58,819 bases of DNA, taken from assembly GCA_017829075.1 (NCBI GenBank), contig JAGAJA010000072.1, positions 1-58,819 on the forward strand, in the 5' to 3' direction. Origin of the DNA: Oscillospiraceae bacterium. Lineage in GTDB: Bacteria > Bacillota_A > Clostridia > Oscillospirales > Ruminococcaceae. Shown here in pieces: positions 1 through 9,226 of the stretch. The translations under genes were made by a program, and so were the position numbers. Each line of letters opens with the position of its first letter. The stretch's first letter is position 1. Under the pieces are notes generated by a model. It searched no databases. It was not told the origin of the DNA and saw only the letters and a program-made list of their open reading frames with translations.

Positions 1-90
1 TTGCAGCATCCTGCTGCGCCGAACATCCGCCCTGCGCGCGTAAGGCATAAGGCGTAAGCCGTTGCCAGTACACTTGTGCGGATAGAAGTG

Positions 91-121
91 TTTTTTGCCC
101 CGGCAGAGCTGGGGCAAAAAA
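91..121. terminator. Stem-loop with flanking T/A runs upstream of queA
   Basis: TTTTTTGCCCC and GGGGCAAAAAA form an 11-bp inverted repeat around a 9-nt loop, so it could terminate on either strand. A second small hairpin, GCCCGC-ttc-GCGGGC, follows at 134-148. Nothing else is recognisable in bases 1-202; the gene being terminated would lie left of the window. Confidence 0.45.
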
Positions 122-202
122 CGGATTTCAAAAGCCCGCTTCGCGGGCAAAACTAGGTTTTTCGACAAGCTGATAATATATTATGTATAAGGAATAAAAA
201 TC

Positions 203-1294
203 ATGACGATGTTAAAATCCGATTTCAACTATGAGCTTCCGGAGGAGCTTATCGCGCAGACCCCGGCTGAGCCGCGGGACAGCTCCCGGCTCATGGCGAT
301 AGACAGAGCCACCGGCGAGATAACCCACGATCATTTCTATAATATATGCAATTACCTTGAACCGGGTGATTTGCTGGTGATGAACGACAGCAAGGTATTC
401 CCTGCCCGCATCTACGGAACAAAGCGCGGCACAGGAGTTCCGGTGGAATTCCTGCTGCTGAAGCGGCTCAGCCTTACCGAGTGGGAAACGCTGGTAAGAC
501 CCGGACGCAGGCTGAAGCCCGGCGCGGTGGTGGACTTCCCGGAGGGGCTTTCCGCTGAGGTTCTTGACACGGTGAACGACGGAAACAGGCTGGTAAAATT
601 CACGTTTGAAGGGGATTTCTTCGACATTCTGGACAGAATAGGTCAGATGCCGCTGCCGCCATACATTACAGAAAAGCTTCAGGACAAGGACAGATACAAC
701 ACAATCTACTGCCGGGAAACCGGCTCTGCCGCCGCTCCTACTGCGGGGCTGCACTTCACGGATAATGTGTTCCGCTCCCTTGCGGAAAAGGGCGTGGATA
801 CTGCCTATGTCACGCTTCACGTTGGTCTGGGTACGTTCCGTCCGGTTAAGGAGGACAATATTCTCGACCACAAAATGCACGTTGAGCATTATTCCGTGCC
901 GGAAATAACCGCACAGAAGATCCGCCGCTGCAAGGCTAACGGCGGCAGGGTGATCTCTGTCGGTACTACCTCCTGCCGCACGCTGGAGTCCGCCGCCGGA
1001 GTTCAGCCGGAGCTTTTCACTCCCACGGACGCTGACAAGGGAAATTCCCCGCTGACCGGCTCGGACAGCCCTATACTCACTCAGGACACCGGAATATTCA
1101 TCTACCCCGGCTATGAATTTAAAGTGATAGACGGACTGATAACAAACTTCCACCTGCCGGAAAGCACCCTAATTATGCTGGTGAGCGCGTTCCTCGGACG
1201 CGAAAGGACTCTTCACGCATATGAAGTTGCTGTAAAGGAAAGGTACAGATTTTTCTCCTTCGGCGATGCAATGTACATTGGAAACAGGAAATGA
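203..1294 (+). CDS. queA: S-adenosylmethionine:tRNA ribosyltransferase-isomerase QueA
   Basis: Transfers and isomerises the ribosyl group of AdoMet onto 7-aminomethyl-7-deazaguanine at the wobble base of tRNA, making epoxyqueuosine. The 363 residues match the usual family length. The N-terminus ([15 protein letters not shown]), the segment TAGLHFT, the stretch [10 protein letters not shown] and the C-terminal [17 protein letters not shown] are family hallmarks. AAGGA lies nine bases before the chosen ATG; a second ATG two codons later would change little. It stands alone, with its pathway partner tgt about 18 kb away on the other strand, so it is probably its own transcription unit. Confidence 0.97.
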   Translation: MTMLKSDFNYELPEELIAQTPAEPRDSSRLMAIDRATGEITHDHFYNICNYLEPGDLLVMNDSKVFPARIYGTKRGTGVPVEFLLLKRLSLTEWETLVRPGRRLKPGAVVDFPEGLSAEVLDTVNDGNRLVKFTFEGDFFDILDRIGQMPLPPYITEKLQDKDRYNTIYCRETGSAAAPTAGLHFTDNVFRSLAEKGVDTAYVTLHVGLGTFRPVKEDNILDHKMHVEHYSVPEITAQKIRRCKANGGRVISVGTTSCRTLESAAGVQPELFTPTDADKGNSPLTGSDSPILTQDTGIFIYPGYEFKVIDGLITNFHLPESTLIMLVSAFLGRERTLHAYEVAVKERYRFFSFGDAMYIGNRK

Positions 1295-1318
1295 TCTAAC
1301 CTCAAAACACGAAACCGG

Positions 1319-1345
1319 GCGCACTGTCATGCCGTACAGTGCGCC
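1319..1345. repeat. 27-bp palindromic repeat, copy 1
   Basis: An inverted repeat, GCGCACTGT...ACAGTGCGC with a 9-nt centre, directly after queA. A near-identical copy is at 1565-1591. Without a T-run it is less clearly a terminator than copy 2. Confidence 0.6.
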
Positions 1346-1564
1346 ACAGACTATTGAAAAACTGAGAGCGGAGCGACAAAACCGCGCGGAGCGCGGAATT
1401 GTTTTTCGCTTCCTTTTGGTACAAAAGGAAGTAGGGTATGGGGCGAAGCCCCATTTTGATCCGCGCGAAGCGCACTTCTTCTTTTCTTTCCATCTGTACC
1501 ATATCTCCTTTGAGAAGAGCGAAGCGATTTTTCAAACGAACACTGCTTTTTCTACAAACTGCTA
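1346..1564. other. Non-coding spacer between twin palindromes, rich in short hairpins
   Basis: About 220 bases without a convincing gene; short open frames here lack family features or ribosome sites. It holds several small stem-loops: GCGCGGAGCGCG near 1385, CTTCCTTTT-ggt-ACAAAAGGAAG at about 1410-1432 and GGGGC-gaa-GCCCC at 1440-1452, plus repeated GCGAAGCG words. It looks like a dispersed intergenic repeat rather than a gene. Confidence 0.4.
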
Positions 1565-1598
1565 GCGCACTGTTATGCTATACAGTGCGCCTTTTTTT
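1565..1598 (+). terminator. Second palindrome copy with T-run
   Basis: GCGCACTGT-tatgcta-TACAGTGCGC (1565-1591) followed by seven T, a plausible intrinsic terminator for queA or for the repeat unit itself. It differs from the 1319 copy at only a few loop-proximal bases. From here to 1729 the sequence is AT-rich and includes a TATAAT at 1698-1703 without a clear -35, a possible -10 for the next operon. Confidence 0.6.
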
Positions 1599-1729
1599 CA
1601 CATCGTATCCGTGGATTTGCACAATTTATTTACACAGTTTTTTTCATCTCACAAAAAACAATTTTACATTTATCATAAAACTATCACATAAAAGAGTTAT
1701 AATTCAATTACAACAAAACAAAGAACAGC

Positions 1730-2470
1730 ATGGTGGTGACGGTTACGGCATACGCGAATACTTTCATGAGGCGGGAGATAAAATATCTCCTGGACGAGCA
1801 GATGAAGCTGGATATACTGGAGCGTATCTCCCCCTACATGACGGAGGACAGATACTCCAACCAGACCATAAGCTCCCTATACTGCGACAGCGACGAGGAT
1901 ATTCTTATACGGACTTCACTGGATAAGCCGGTTTATAAGGAAAAGCTCAGACTAAGGGCTTACGGCAGACCGGAGGACGACAGCCGAGCTTTTCTGGAGA
2001 TCAAGAAAAAGTTCGACGGGATAGTTTACAAGCGCCGTGCAAAAATGACCTATTCGCAGGCATGGAATTATCTGGTGAACGGCACGCTTCCGGACTTCCC
2101 CGGCTACAACGAAAAGCAGGTAATGTCCGAGATAAGCTACATGATCCAGCGAAACAAGCTAAAACCAAAAGCGGCAATATTCTACGACCGGCGCTCGTTC
2201 TTTGGAAATGAAAACCACGAACTCCGGCTCACTCTTGACGGAAACGTGAGATACCGCCTTTCAGAGCTTGATCTGAGAAACGGAACGGACGGCATACAGC
2301 TTGACCGCCAGCCGTTCTGCGTTATGGAAATAAAATCCGCAGACGCAGTTCCGCTCTGGCTTGCAGGAATTCTGTCGGAGCTTGAGATCTACCCCGGTTC
2401 ATTCTCGAAATACGGTTCCGTTTACCGGGAAAAGCTTATGACGACCCACGAAAAATCAACAATTATTTAA
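1730..2470 (+). CDS. VTC-domain protein (polyphosphate polymerase-like)
   Basis: 246 residues resembling the VTC tunnel-fold domain of polyphosphate polymerases, a CYTH-like fold that binds triphosphate or polyphosphate. Charged strands typical of the fold are visible: FMRREIKYLL near the start, KEKLRLRAYG, FLEIKKKF, VYKRR and a late VMEIKS. No signal peptide or membrane helix is seen, so it should act in the cytosol or at the membrane face. The ribosome site before this ATG is weak and the GTG one codon later is an alternative start. It is followed 16 bases later by a DUF4956 membrane protein and then a secreted lipoprotein, a gene trio I know from many Clostridia. The enzymatic activity is family inference. 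Confidence 0.85.
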   Translation: MVVTVTAYANTFMRREIKYLLDEQMKLDILERISPYMTEDRYSNQTISSLYCDSDEDILIRTSLDKPVYKEKLRLRAYGRPEDDSRAFLEIKKKFDGIVYKRRAKMTYSQAWNYLVNGTLPDFPGYNEKQVMSEISYMIQRNKLKPKAAIFYDRRSFFGNENHELRLTLDGNVRYRLSELDLRNGTDGIQLDRQPFCVMEIKSADAVPLWLAGILSELEIYPGSFSKYGSVYREKLMTTHEKSTII

Positions 2471-2486
2471 CTTTGGAGTGTAAGAC

Positions 2487-3158
2487 ATGTTTGAATCAAT
2501 AATCAGTTCCACAGGACTCACCGCAGACTCTGCGATAATCTGCACCGCCGCTTCCCTCGGTTTTGGACTTCTTGCCGCATTGCTTTACCGGCTCGGCTCA
2601 AAAAAGCCGTCACGGAGCCTCTTGATAACTCTGATAATCCTTCCGACGCTGGTTCAGGCGGTCATCATGCTTGTAAACGGCTCTGTCGGCGCGGGAATTG
2701 CGGTAATGGGCGCGTTTAATCTGGTACGTTTCCGTTCCGCCCCCGGCTGCGCTAAGGATATCTGCTATATTTTCTACACAATGTGCATCGGTCTTGCGAC
2801 AGGAATGGGATACATAGGCTTTGCTGTGCTGCTTGCCATTGCTGTGGGAGTAGTTCTTGCAGTCCTCGGTTTTATCCCGTGGTTCAGAAATTCACAGCAC
2901 AAGATGCTGCTGCGCATAGTTATCCCGGAAAATCTTGAATATAACGGAGTTTTTGACGAAATTTTCAAGGAATATCTCTCAAGCGCAGAGCTTGTTCAGG
3001 TAAAGACCACCGCAATGGGAACTCTTTTCGACCTGCGTTATGAGGTCACAGAAAAAGACCCCTCCCGCCAGAAGGAAATGCTGGACAAGATCCGTGCTCT
3101 TAACGGAAATCTTACTATCTCGATAGGCGCGCTGCAACAGCCCGGCGAAGCCCTTTAA
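2487..3158 (+). CDS. DUF4956 integral membrane protein
   Basis: 223 residues with about four hydrophobic helices in the first 130 residues and a soluble C-terminal domain of about 85. The segment GAFNLVRFRSAPG between helices is characteristic of DUF4956. Family function is unknown; it commonly sits beside VTC-domain proteins, which suggests a membrane partner of the polyphosphate enzyme, perhaps a channel or anchor. TTGGAGTG precedes the ATG at good distance. Middle gene of a tight operon, with 16 and 27 bases to its neighbours. Confidence 0.85.
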   Translation: MFESIISSTGLTADSAIICTAASLGFGLLAALLYRLGSKKPSRSLLITLIILPTLVQAVIMLVNGSVGAGIAVMGAFNLVRFRSAPGCAKDICYIFYTMCIGLATGMGYIGFAVLLAIAVGVVLAVLGFIPWFRNSQHKMLLRIVIPENLEYNGVFDEIFKEYLSSAELVQVKTTAMGTLFDLRYEVTEKDPSRQKEMLDKIRALNGNLTISIGALQQPGEAL

Positions 3159-3185
3159 ACCCGACCTTATAAGGAGTGATACAAT

Positions 3186-5192
3186 ATGAATTCCAGCTTG
3201 AAAGCGCTTGCGGCGCTGTGTACTTTAGCAATATCAGTAAACACCGGCTGCTCTGGTCAGCCTGCGTCCTCCGGTGAGATCACATCGGAAGCAGAAAGCT
3301 CCTCGGTTCCCGCAGCAGATACATCTGACGCAGCGGAAAGCAGTACAGTAAGCATATCAGAGATCAAAACGGTAAGCGACAAGGATCTCACCCCCGCCAC
3401 TAATTCCGGCAGCACAATCACATTCAATGATAACGGCGCGGAAATCAGCGGAAGCGGAGCTTCTGTCAGCAGTAAGGTCGTAACTATCAGTAAGGCAGGA
3501 ACTTATTCCGTTTCCGGAAGCTGCTCCGACGGTCAGCTTATAATTGACTGCGGGAAAAACGATGACGTTTACCTCATTCTGAACGGTCTTGAACTTACCT
3601 GCTCAAACGGCCCGGCAATATTGTGCGAGAATGCCGACAAGCTGACTATCACCCTCGGCGAGGGATCGGTCAATACTCTGTCAGACGGTTCAGGCTACAC
3701 TGAGGAGACTGCCGAGGACACCGGTGCGGCGCTTTTTTCAAGGGATACACTGGTTATCAACGGCACCGGAACACTCACTGTCAACGGCGTATATAAGGAC
3801 GGTATCAAGAGCAAGGACGGACTTAAACTGTGCGGAGGAACGATAAACGTCACCTCCGTTGAGGACGGAATTATCGGCAAGGACTATCTGCTCGCCGCCG
3901 CAGGAACTGTAACTGTGAAAAGCGGATTTGACGGGTTAAAATCCACCAATTCTTCCGAAACCGACAAGGGATACATCAACGTCACCGGAGGAAGCTACAC
4001 TCTCGAATGCGGCAATGACGGAATACAGGCGGAAACCGATCTCCTTATCTCCGGCGGTGATATCAACATAGTTTCCGGAGGCGGAAGTGCAACAGTAGAG
4101 CATACCGCTGAACAGCCGGGAGGCTTCGGCGGAGGTCGCTGGGGAGATTTCTCAGGCGGCGGCGCTGCGAAATTTGATTTCAGCGACATGACCTCCTCTG
4201 ACGGAACCTCTGCGGAAAGCATGAAGGGCGTCAAGGCGGGAACTTCAATAAAGATCTCCGGCGGCGAGATCACAGCGGACTGCGCGGACGACACTATCCA
4301 TTCCAACGGTGAAGTCACCATTGAGGGCGGAATTCTGACCCTTTCAAGCGGAGATGACGGAATACACACCGACACGATCCTGACAATAAGCAATGGTGAA
4401 ATAAACATCAGCACAAGCTATGAGGGCTTAGAGGGCAACGGAATTGAAATCACCGGCGGAACGATCAATCTTAAAGCCTACGACGACGGATTAAACGCCA
4501 GCGGAAGTGTGACATCAGACGGTTCATCGCCTTATATCACCATTTCCGGAGGAAGTATTACAGCCAACGCCGACGGCGACGGAATTGATTCCAATGGCAC
4601 TGTTTCCATGAGCGGCGGTACGCTGGTGGTATACGGCCCGACAAACAGCGGAAACGGCGCTCTGGATTACGAAAAGTCCTTCGCAATGAGCGGCGGAACA
4701 CTTATAGCCCTCGGCTCTCAGGGAATGGCTCAGGCGCCCAGCACACTTTCTCAGCCCTGCCTGTCGGTATACGGCAGCGTAGCTGAAAACAGCACGATAG
4801 AAGTGCGCAATTCCTCCGGAGATGTGATACTCAGCACGGTAACTCCAAAGAAGTGCGAGTCGCTGATATTCTCCACATCGGAATTCGTCAGCGGGCAGGA
4901 CTACTCGATATACGCAAACGACAGCCTTATCACAACAGTCACCGCAACTGACGGAGTAAGCGGTGACGGAGCGACCGGAAGCGGCTTCGGCAACTGGAAT
5001 CAGGACGGCGGCGCCGGCTGGGGCGGCGGAATGAAGCCCGGACGCGGTGACAATGACAACTTCACACGACCCGAAAAACCTGCCAACGGCGAAATGCCTG
5101 ATATGCCCGATAAGCCCGATATGCCCGATAAGCCTGGCAACGGTGAAATGCCGACACCTCCCGACGGAACAACCGATAACGCAACAGCATAA
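3186..5192 (+). CDS. Cthe_2159-type beta-helix carbohydrate-binding lipoprotein
   Basis: 668 residues. The N-terminus has a lysine, a hydrophobic stretch and Cys21 in NTGC, an imperfect lipobox, so lipid anchoring outside the membrane is likely. A Ser/Thr/Glu-rich linker is followed by roughly 450 residues of repeating GGT/GGS-type beta-helix turns (for example ISGGTINL, IEGGILTLSS) with periodic DDGI and DGI acidic loops likely to bind calcium. This matches the Cthe_2159 carbohydrate-binding family, known to bind acidic sugars. Glycine-rich inserts and a C-terminal tail of short MPDKPDMPDKP repeats may be a wall-spanning or spacer region. Last gene of the VTC operon, ended by a strong terminator. 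A role in surface polysaccharide or polyphosphate-linked adhesion is inference. Confidence 0.82.
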   Translation: MNSSLKALAALCTLAISVNTGCSGQPASSGEITSEAESSSVPAADTSDAAESSTVSISEIKTVSDKDLTPATNSGSTITFNDNGAEISGSGASVSSKVVTISKAGTYSVSGSCSDGQLIIDCGKNDDVYLILNGLELTCSNGPAILCENADKLTITLGEGSVNTLSDGSGYTEETAEDTGAALFSRDTLVINGTGTLTVNGVYKDGIKSKDGLKLCGGTINVTSVEDGIIGKDYLLAAAGTVTVKSGFDGLKSTNSSETDKGYINVTGGSYTLECGNDGIQAETDLLISGGDINIVSGGGSATVEHTAEQPGGFGGGRWGDFSGGGAAKFDFSDMTSSDGTSAESMKGVKAGTSIKISGGEITADCADDTIHSNGEVTIEGGILTLSSGDDGIHTDTILTISNGEINISTSYEGLEGNGIEITGGTINLKAYDDGLNASGSVTSDGSSPYITISGGSITANADGDGIDSNGTVSMSGGTLVVYGPTNSGNGALDYEKSFAMSGGTLIALGSQGMAQAPSTLSQPCLSVYGSVAENSTIEVRNSSGDVILSTVTPKKCESLIFSTSEFVSGQDYSIYANDSLITTVTATDGVSGDGATGSGFGNWNQDGGAGWGGGMKPGRGDNDNFTRPEKPANGEMPDMPDKPDMPDKPGNGEMPTPPDGTTDNATA

Positions 5193-5198
5193 AAATAA

Positions 5199-5240
5199 CT
5201 CCCGGCTAAGGCGTGCCACCTTTAGTCGGGAGATGTTTTT
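5199..5240. terminator. Bidirectional terminator between convergent genes
   Basis: CTCCCGGCTAA (5199-5209) pairs with TTAGTCGGGAG (5222-5232), followed on + by a T-run. It separates the + strand lipoprotein gene from the - strand thiN gene, whose stop codon abuts it. Confidence 0.85.
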
Positions 5241-5848
5241 TATTCGTGATGTTCAATTACAAGCGCCGTTCCACCGTGAACTATTATTCTGCCGATATCT
5301 TCGGTGATCTCGTTGCTTACTCCGAGGGGGTAGGCATTGTCAAAGCGATAGCGCACAACTCCGTATTTCATGCCGTACTCGCTGACCATGCAGGTTTCCC
5401 CGTAGGAAAACACCGAAACATATCCGTGAAATTTCGGGATTTCCGCTTCCCTCTCGTGTACGAGATAAATACGCTCGCATTCGCTTATGATCACCGCGTT
5501 CACTCCGCGGTTTCTGAGCAGCTCAAGAGTCTGGATATTCGCAATGGTATGGTCAGTTCTGCCGCCAAGAGCGCAGTACAGCCGTATCTCATCGCAGCCC
5601 TCCTCTATCGCAGTTTCACAGGCAAGTATCGTGTCCGTGTCGTCCTTTTCCGGGTCGGCGCGGATTACTTTTATCCCGGAGGGCGGAGTGCACTCCGCGC
5701 TGTCAAAATCCCCAACTGCTATATCCGGGGTAATCCCTGCCGCAAGCGCATGGTCAAGACCTTTGTCAGCGCAGATTATTAGTCCCTCCGGCTTTTCCGG
5801 AATAAATCCGTCCGGCGCGCCGCAGATTATTGAACAGATTTTCGGCAT
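5240..5848 (-). CDS. thiN: Thiamine pyrophosphokinase
   Basis: Makes thiamine diphosphate from thiamine and ATP. 202 residues, the normal length. Visible motifs: GAPDG near the start, ICADKGLDHAL, the DFDS motif in VGDFDS, EKDDTDT, and GGRTDHTIANI. The open frame extends 86 codons upstream into rsgA, but homology starts at MPKICSIICGAP, preceded by GGGAG seven bases away, so the ATG at 5848 is chosen. It begins four bases after the rsgA stop. In Bacillus an rpe gene lies between the two; here it is missing. Last gene of the prkC transcription unit. Confidence 0.93.
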   Translation of the reverse strand: MPKICSIICGAPDGFIPEKPEGLIICADKGLDHALAAGITPDIAVGDFDSAECTPPSGIKVIRADPEKDDTDTILACETAIEEGCDEIRLYCALGGRTDHTIANIQTLELLRNRGVNAVIISECERIYLVHEREAEIPKFHGYVSVFSYGETCMVSEYGMKYGVVRYRFDNAYPLGVSNEITEDIGRIIVHGGTALVIEHHE

Positions 5849-5852
5849 TTCG

Positions 5853-6794
5853 TCACTCCCAGTCATTGATCTTGCTTGCTTCCTCGTACATTCTGAGGTA
5901 GCTCTCATAGCGGGATAACGCGATTTTTCCGCTTTCTGCCGCCGCCCGCACCGCGCAGTCCTTTTCCTTGATGTGAGCGCAGTCCGCAAATCTGCATTTC
6001 CCCGCAAACTCAGCGAACTCCCGGAAGCTGTTGTCCAGCTCTCCGGCGGGTATCCGACAGTAGCGCTCGGTATCCACCGTGGAAAATCCCGGAGTATCAG
6101 CCGCATAGCCGCTCATAGAGCTGTCCAGCTCGGAAAGCCGGTACAACTGCGCCTGACGGGTGGTGTGCTTTCCTCTGCCAAGCTTTTTGCTGGTTATGCC
6201 GGTTTCAAGGTCAAGCTGCGGGAACAGAGCATTCAAAAGACTTGATTTGCCCACGCCGGAATTCCCGATAAACGCGGTAACTCTGCCGTTTATAAAGCCG
6301 CGCACATTGTCAGCGCCATCTCCTGTAAGATTATTCACCATGCAGACAGTGATCCCGATGCTCCGGTAGATCTCCGCAAGCTCGTCAAGCTGCCGCAGAT
6401 CCGTCTTGGTGAACGCGATCATCGGCTCAATCCCCTTGCTGTCGGCTATTGCTATCAGCTTATCAAGCACAAACCGGTTGGGCGCAGGATCGCAGCAGCT
6501 TATCACAAACACGATTCCGTCAAGATTGGCGAGCGGCGGACGTACAAGGTAATTGCTCCTCGGAAGTATCTCAGAGATAAGAGGCTCGTGATTCTCCTGA
6601 CGCTCCACTATTACATGATCCCCGGCGCTCGGACTTATCCCGTCCTGCCTGAAAATACCCCTTGCGGCGCACTTGAAAGTCCTGCCGTCAGGAGTTCCTG
6701 TTCCGTCATTCTCAAAGCCCGAAAGGGCATCTACATAATAGATGCCCCCGACTGCTTTTGTAATTATTCCATAATCATGATATTCAGCAGAAAT
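5853..6794 (-). CDS. rsgA: Ribosome small-subunit GTPase RsgA, start codon anomalous
   Basis: Circularly permuted GTPase that checks late 30S subunit maturation. G4 (FTKTDL) comes before the P-loop GNSGVGKSSLLN and DTPG, and a C-terminal zinc knuckle C-x4-C-x-H-x5-C (CRFADCAHIKEKDC) is present. The first usual start codon, GTG at 6608, would delete the N-terminal OB domain, yet in-frame coding runs upstream to 6770 or beyond (GIITKAVGGIYYVDA, then FKCAARGIFRQDG). No in-frame ATG, GTG or TTG exists before that. The end given here uses ATT at 6794, seven bases after a GAGGGGG ribosome site. An ATG lies one frame away exactly where family members begin, so a one-base deletion or sequencing error is equally possible. 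Follows prkC closely. Confidence 0.85.
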   Translation of the reverse strand: MSAEYHDYGIITKAVGGIYYVDALSGFENDGTGTPDGRTFKCAARGIFRQDGISPSAGDHVIVERQENHEPLISEILPRSNYLVRPPLANLDGIVFVISCCDPAPNRFVLDKLIAIADSKGIEPMIAFTKTDLRQLDELAEIYRSIGITVCMVNNLTGDGADNVRGFINGRVTAFIGNSGVGKSSLLNALFPQLDLETGITSKKLGRGKHTTRQAQLYRLSELDSSMSGYAADTPGFSTVDTERYCRIPAGELDNSFREFAEFAGKCRFADCAHIKEKDCAVRAAAESGKIALSRYESYLRMYEEASKINDWE

Positions 6795-6810
6795 ATCATT
6801 ACCCCCTCAT

Positions 6811-9072
6811 TTATTGATCGACAACAATTCCCATGTTAGGATCTGTGTCCGGGCTGGAAGAAGTATCGCTGTTATCCGGCGTGGTTTCGTCAGGCTCGGA
6901 GCTGGTCGGATCCGAAGTATCGTCCGGGCTGTCCGGGTCGGAATCGTCCTCTATTGGCTCAGAGCCTCCGCCCTGAAGCAGCTCATCGAATACTCCGCTG
7001 TTTGTAATATCCTCAGCAGTTGCCTTGCTTCCGTCCTCAGGGAAGTGTACAGTGACCTTCATATAGGTGTCGCTCCTGCCGGTTTCGATCGAAGTTACCT
7101 TTATGGTAACTTCCTTGGTCTCGCCGGGCTTTCCGCTTACTGTATAGCTCAGCGATTTGCTGGATACAAGACCAACGTCAATGGTCATATTTGCTTCCTC
7201 GTCAAGCACTCCGTCAACGAAGTATCTGAACTCGAATTCGCCGGTTGCCTTCTTCGGAATGTTGTACTTCAGCACCTTCTCCTTAATGGGAATCTCGCCG
7301 CTGCTTACTTCAAGAATGATCTCGGTATCTCTTTCAACGATGCTTCCCGGCTCAAGGCTCTGCGACATAACTGTGTCCTTTTCAACCTCATCGGTGTCAA
7401 CCCTGACAACTGACGGATCAAGATGATACTCGTTTGCACGCTCAAGCGCCACAGACAGCGGCAGATCAACAAGCTTAGGAACATTTACCGCGGTATTCTC
7501 AGGACCGTTGCTGATGATAACAACAACCGTGCTTCCCTGATCCACCATTTCGTGAGCGGCAGGCTCGGTGCGGATAACGTAACCCTTTGCGATATCATCG
7601 CTTTCAAGGAAGGTCTTCTTTACCTTGAAGCCGTCCTTTTGCAGCTTGCTTTCGGCAACGGCGGCAGTGAGGTTCTCAAGATCCTGAATTTCGACCTGAC
7701 GAATACCCATGCTGACCTTGACGGTAACTTCTGTTCCTATCTTGACCTTTCTGCCCTCAGGGTACTGCTGATCAAAGATCTGATCCTTTGTAACTTCGCT
7801 CCACTGCTGCTCAGGGACTAGATTCATGACATTGGAATATGTCGCCTTTGCATCTTCCCAGCTCATTCCAACGAGATTTGGCATAACGAACTCGTTGTTG
7901 TCATTTACGCTCACGGTGGAACTGTTGGAAATACCCGCGATCGAACCGACATCTTCCGGAGAAACATTGAGGTTCTTGAACACAATAGTCAATACAAGGA
8001 AAACAGTTGCGATGACAAACGCCGTTCCTACTGCGAACAGTATCGGAATCAGCGGAGAACGGCGCTCCTCGTACTCGTCCTCATCGTCATCATCTTCGTC
8101 CTCGTCCTCGTATTCGTCCTCCTCCGGCTCTGCCTGAACCGCCTGTCTGCGGCGGTTTCTCTCCTGCTCAGCCGCAGGAATGGGACGATCGAAATACTTT
8201 GTCGTGCCGTCGGTGGAATTATACTTATACTCAAAGATAATACCGGGATTTTTCTTGAATTCTTCAAGATCCTTTATCATCTCGCCGGCAGTCTGATAAC
8301 GCTGCGCGGGATCCTTCTGCATTGCCCGCAGTACGATCTGCTCAAGACCCTCGGCGATAGTGCTGTTGATCTCGGAGGGCTTCTTCGGAGTGCTCTGCAT
8401 ATGCATAAGCGCGATAGACACAGGTGTGTCGCCGTCAAAGGGCTTCTTGCCGGTGAGCATTTCATAAAGAGCTACGCCGACAGAATAGATGTCGCTGCGC
8501 TCGTCGGTGATGTCGCCCCTTGCCTGCTCCGGGCTGATGTAATGCACAGAACCGATAGTCTTTTCGGACACGGTCTTGTTGTTCTCGCGGTTGAAACGCG
8601 CGATACCGAAATCCATGACCTTTATTGTTCCGTCGCTCAGCAGCATGATGTTGCTGGATTTTATGTCGCGGTGAACTATGCCGCGGTCATGCGCATGCTG
8701 AAGCGCTTTAAGTATCTGAATAGTGAAGTGAACCGCGTCCCGCCATTTAAGTACGCCCTGCTGCTCAATATAATCCGTCAGCGTGATGCCGTCAACATAC
8801 TCCATGACGATAAACTGCACCTTGTCCGTAAAGCCTACGTCATAGATCTTGACGATGTTCGGGTGGGAAAGCAGCGCTATCGCCTTTGATTCGTTACGGA
8901 AACGTCTGAGGAATTCCTCGCTGCCGGCAAATTCGGTTTTCAGAATTTTTACAGCAACAATGCGGTCTTCAACAATGTCGCGGGCACGGTAGATATCCGC
9001 CATTCCCCCGACGCCGATAAGCTCAAGCAGCTCATATCTGCCGTCAAGCTTCTTTCCGATATTACTGTCCAT
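6811..9072 (-). CDS. prkC: PASTA-domain Ser/Thr protein kinase (PrkC/StkP type)
   Basis: Membrane kinase sensing muropeptides and controlling growth, wall synthesis and spore exit from dormancy in relatives. The kinase domain fills about residues 10-270: glycine loop GVGGMADIY, lysine in VAVKIL, catalytic HRDIKSSN, DFG. A strikingly acidic stretch of mostly D/E at about 314-335 is followed by one membrane helix (about 338-365). Three PASTA-like repeats follow outside (VGMSWEDAKA, LTAAVAESKLQKDG, VDLPLSVALERA), then an Ig-like segment and an Asp/Ser/Pro-rich tail. The open frame reaches 9138, but GGAG six bases before the ATG at 9072 and the MDSNIGKKLDGRYELLE start favour that codon. It has its own promoter and heads prkC-rsgA-thiN. 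Confidence 0.95.
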   Translation of the reverse strand: MDSNIGKKLDGRYELLELIGVGGMADIYRARDIVEDRIVAVKILKTEFAGSEEFLRRFRNESKAIALLSHPNIVKIYDVGFTDKVQFIVMEYVDGITLTDYIEQQGVLKWRDAVHFTIQILKALQHAHDRGIVHRDIKSSNIMLLSDGTIKVMDFGIARFNRENNKTVSEKTIGSVHYISPEQARGDITDERSDIYSVGVALYEMLTGKKPFDGDTPVSIALMHMQSTPKKPSEINSTIAEGLEQIVLRAMQKDPAQRYQTAGEMIKDLEEFKKNPGIIFEYKYNSTDGTTKYFDRPIPAAEQERNRRRQAVQAEPEEDEYEDEDEDDDDEDEYEERRSPLIPILFAVGTAFVIATVFLVLTIVFKNLNVSPEDVGSIAGISNSSTVSVNDNNEFVMPNLVGMSWEDAKATYSNVMNLVPEQQWSEVTKDQIFDQQYPEGRKVKIGTEVTVKVSMGIRQVEIQDLENLTAAVAESKLQKDGFKVKKTFLESDDIAKGYVIRTEPAAHEMVDQGSTVVVIISNGPENTAVNVPKLVDLPLSVALERANEYHLDPSVVRVDTDEVEKDTVMSQSLEPGSIVERDTEIILEVSSGEIPIKEKVLKYNIPKKATGEFEFRYFVDGVLDEEANMTIDVGLVSSKSLSYTVSGKPGETKEVTIKVTSIETGRSDTYMKVTVHFPEDGSKATAEDITNSGVFDELLQGGGSEPIEDDSDPDSPDDTSDPTSSEPDETTPDNSDTSSSPDTDPNMGIVVDQ

Positions 9073-9174
9073 ATATTGCTCCGCCATTTCTCCATACATA
9101 AATATTTTGAGCCTGCGCCGTATGGAAGCGCCGGTCATAATTGATCATCTGAGGATAAATTTTATTACCTCTAT

Positions 9175-9204
9175 ATAATACCATATTCAGACCTGAGATG
9201 TCAA
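9175..9204 (-). promoter_or_regulatory. Promoter of prkC-rsgA-thiN
   Basis: On the minus strand TTGACA (9199-9204) is followed after 18 bases by TATTAT (9175-9180) preceded by TGG, an extended -10. It lies about 100 bases ahead of the prkC start, implying transcription independent of prpC. Confidence 0.7.
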
Positions 9205-9226
9205 CTGAATTGCAAAATTTGTAATC

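Noticed and set aside
1266..1926. Two open frames of 99 and 162 codons around the twin palindromes
   Set aside because: They run through repeat and intergenic sequence, lack ribosome sites and the second overlaps the VTC gene in another frame.
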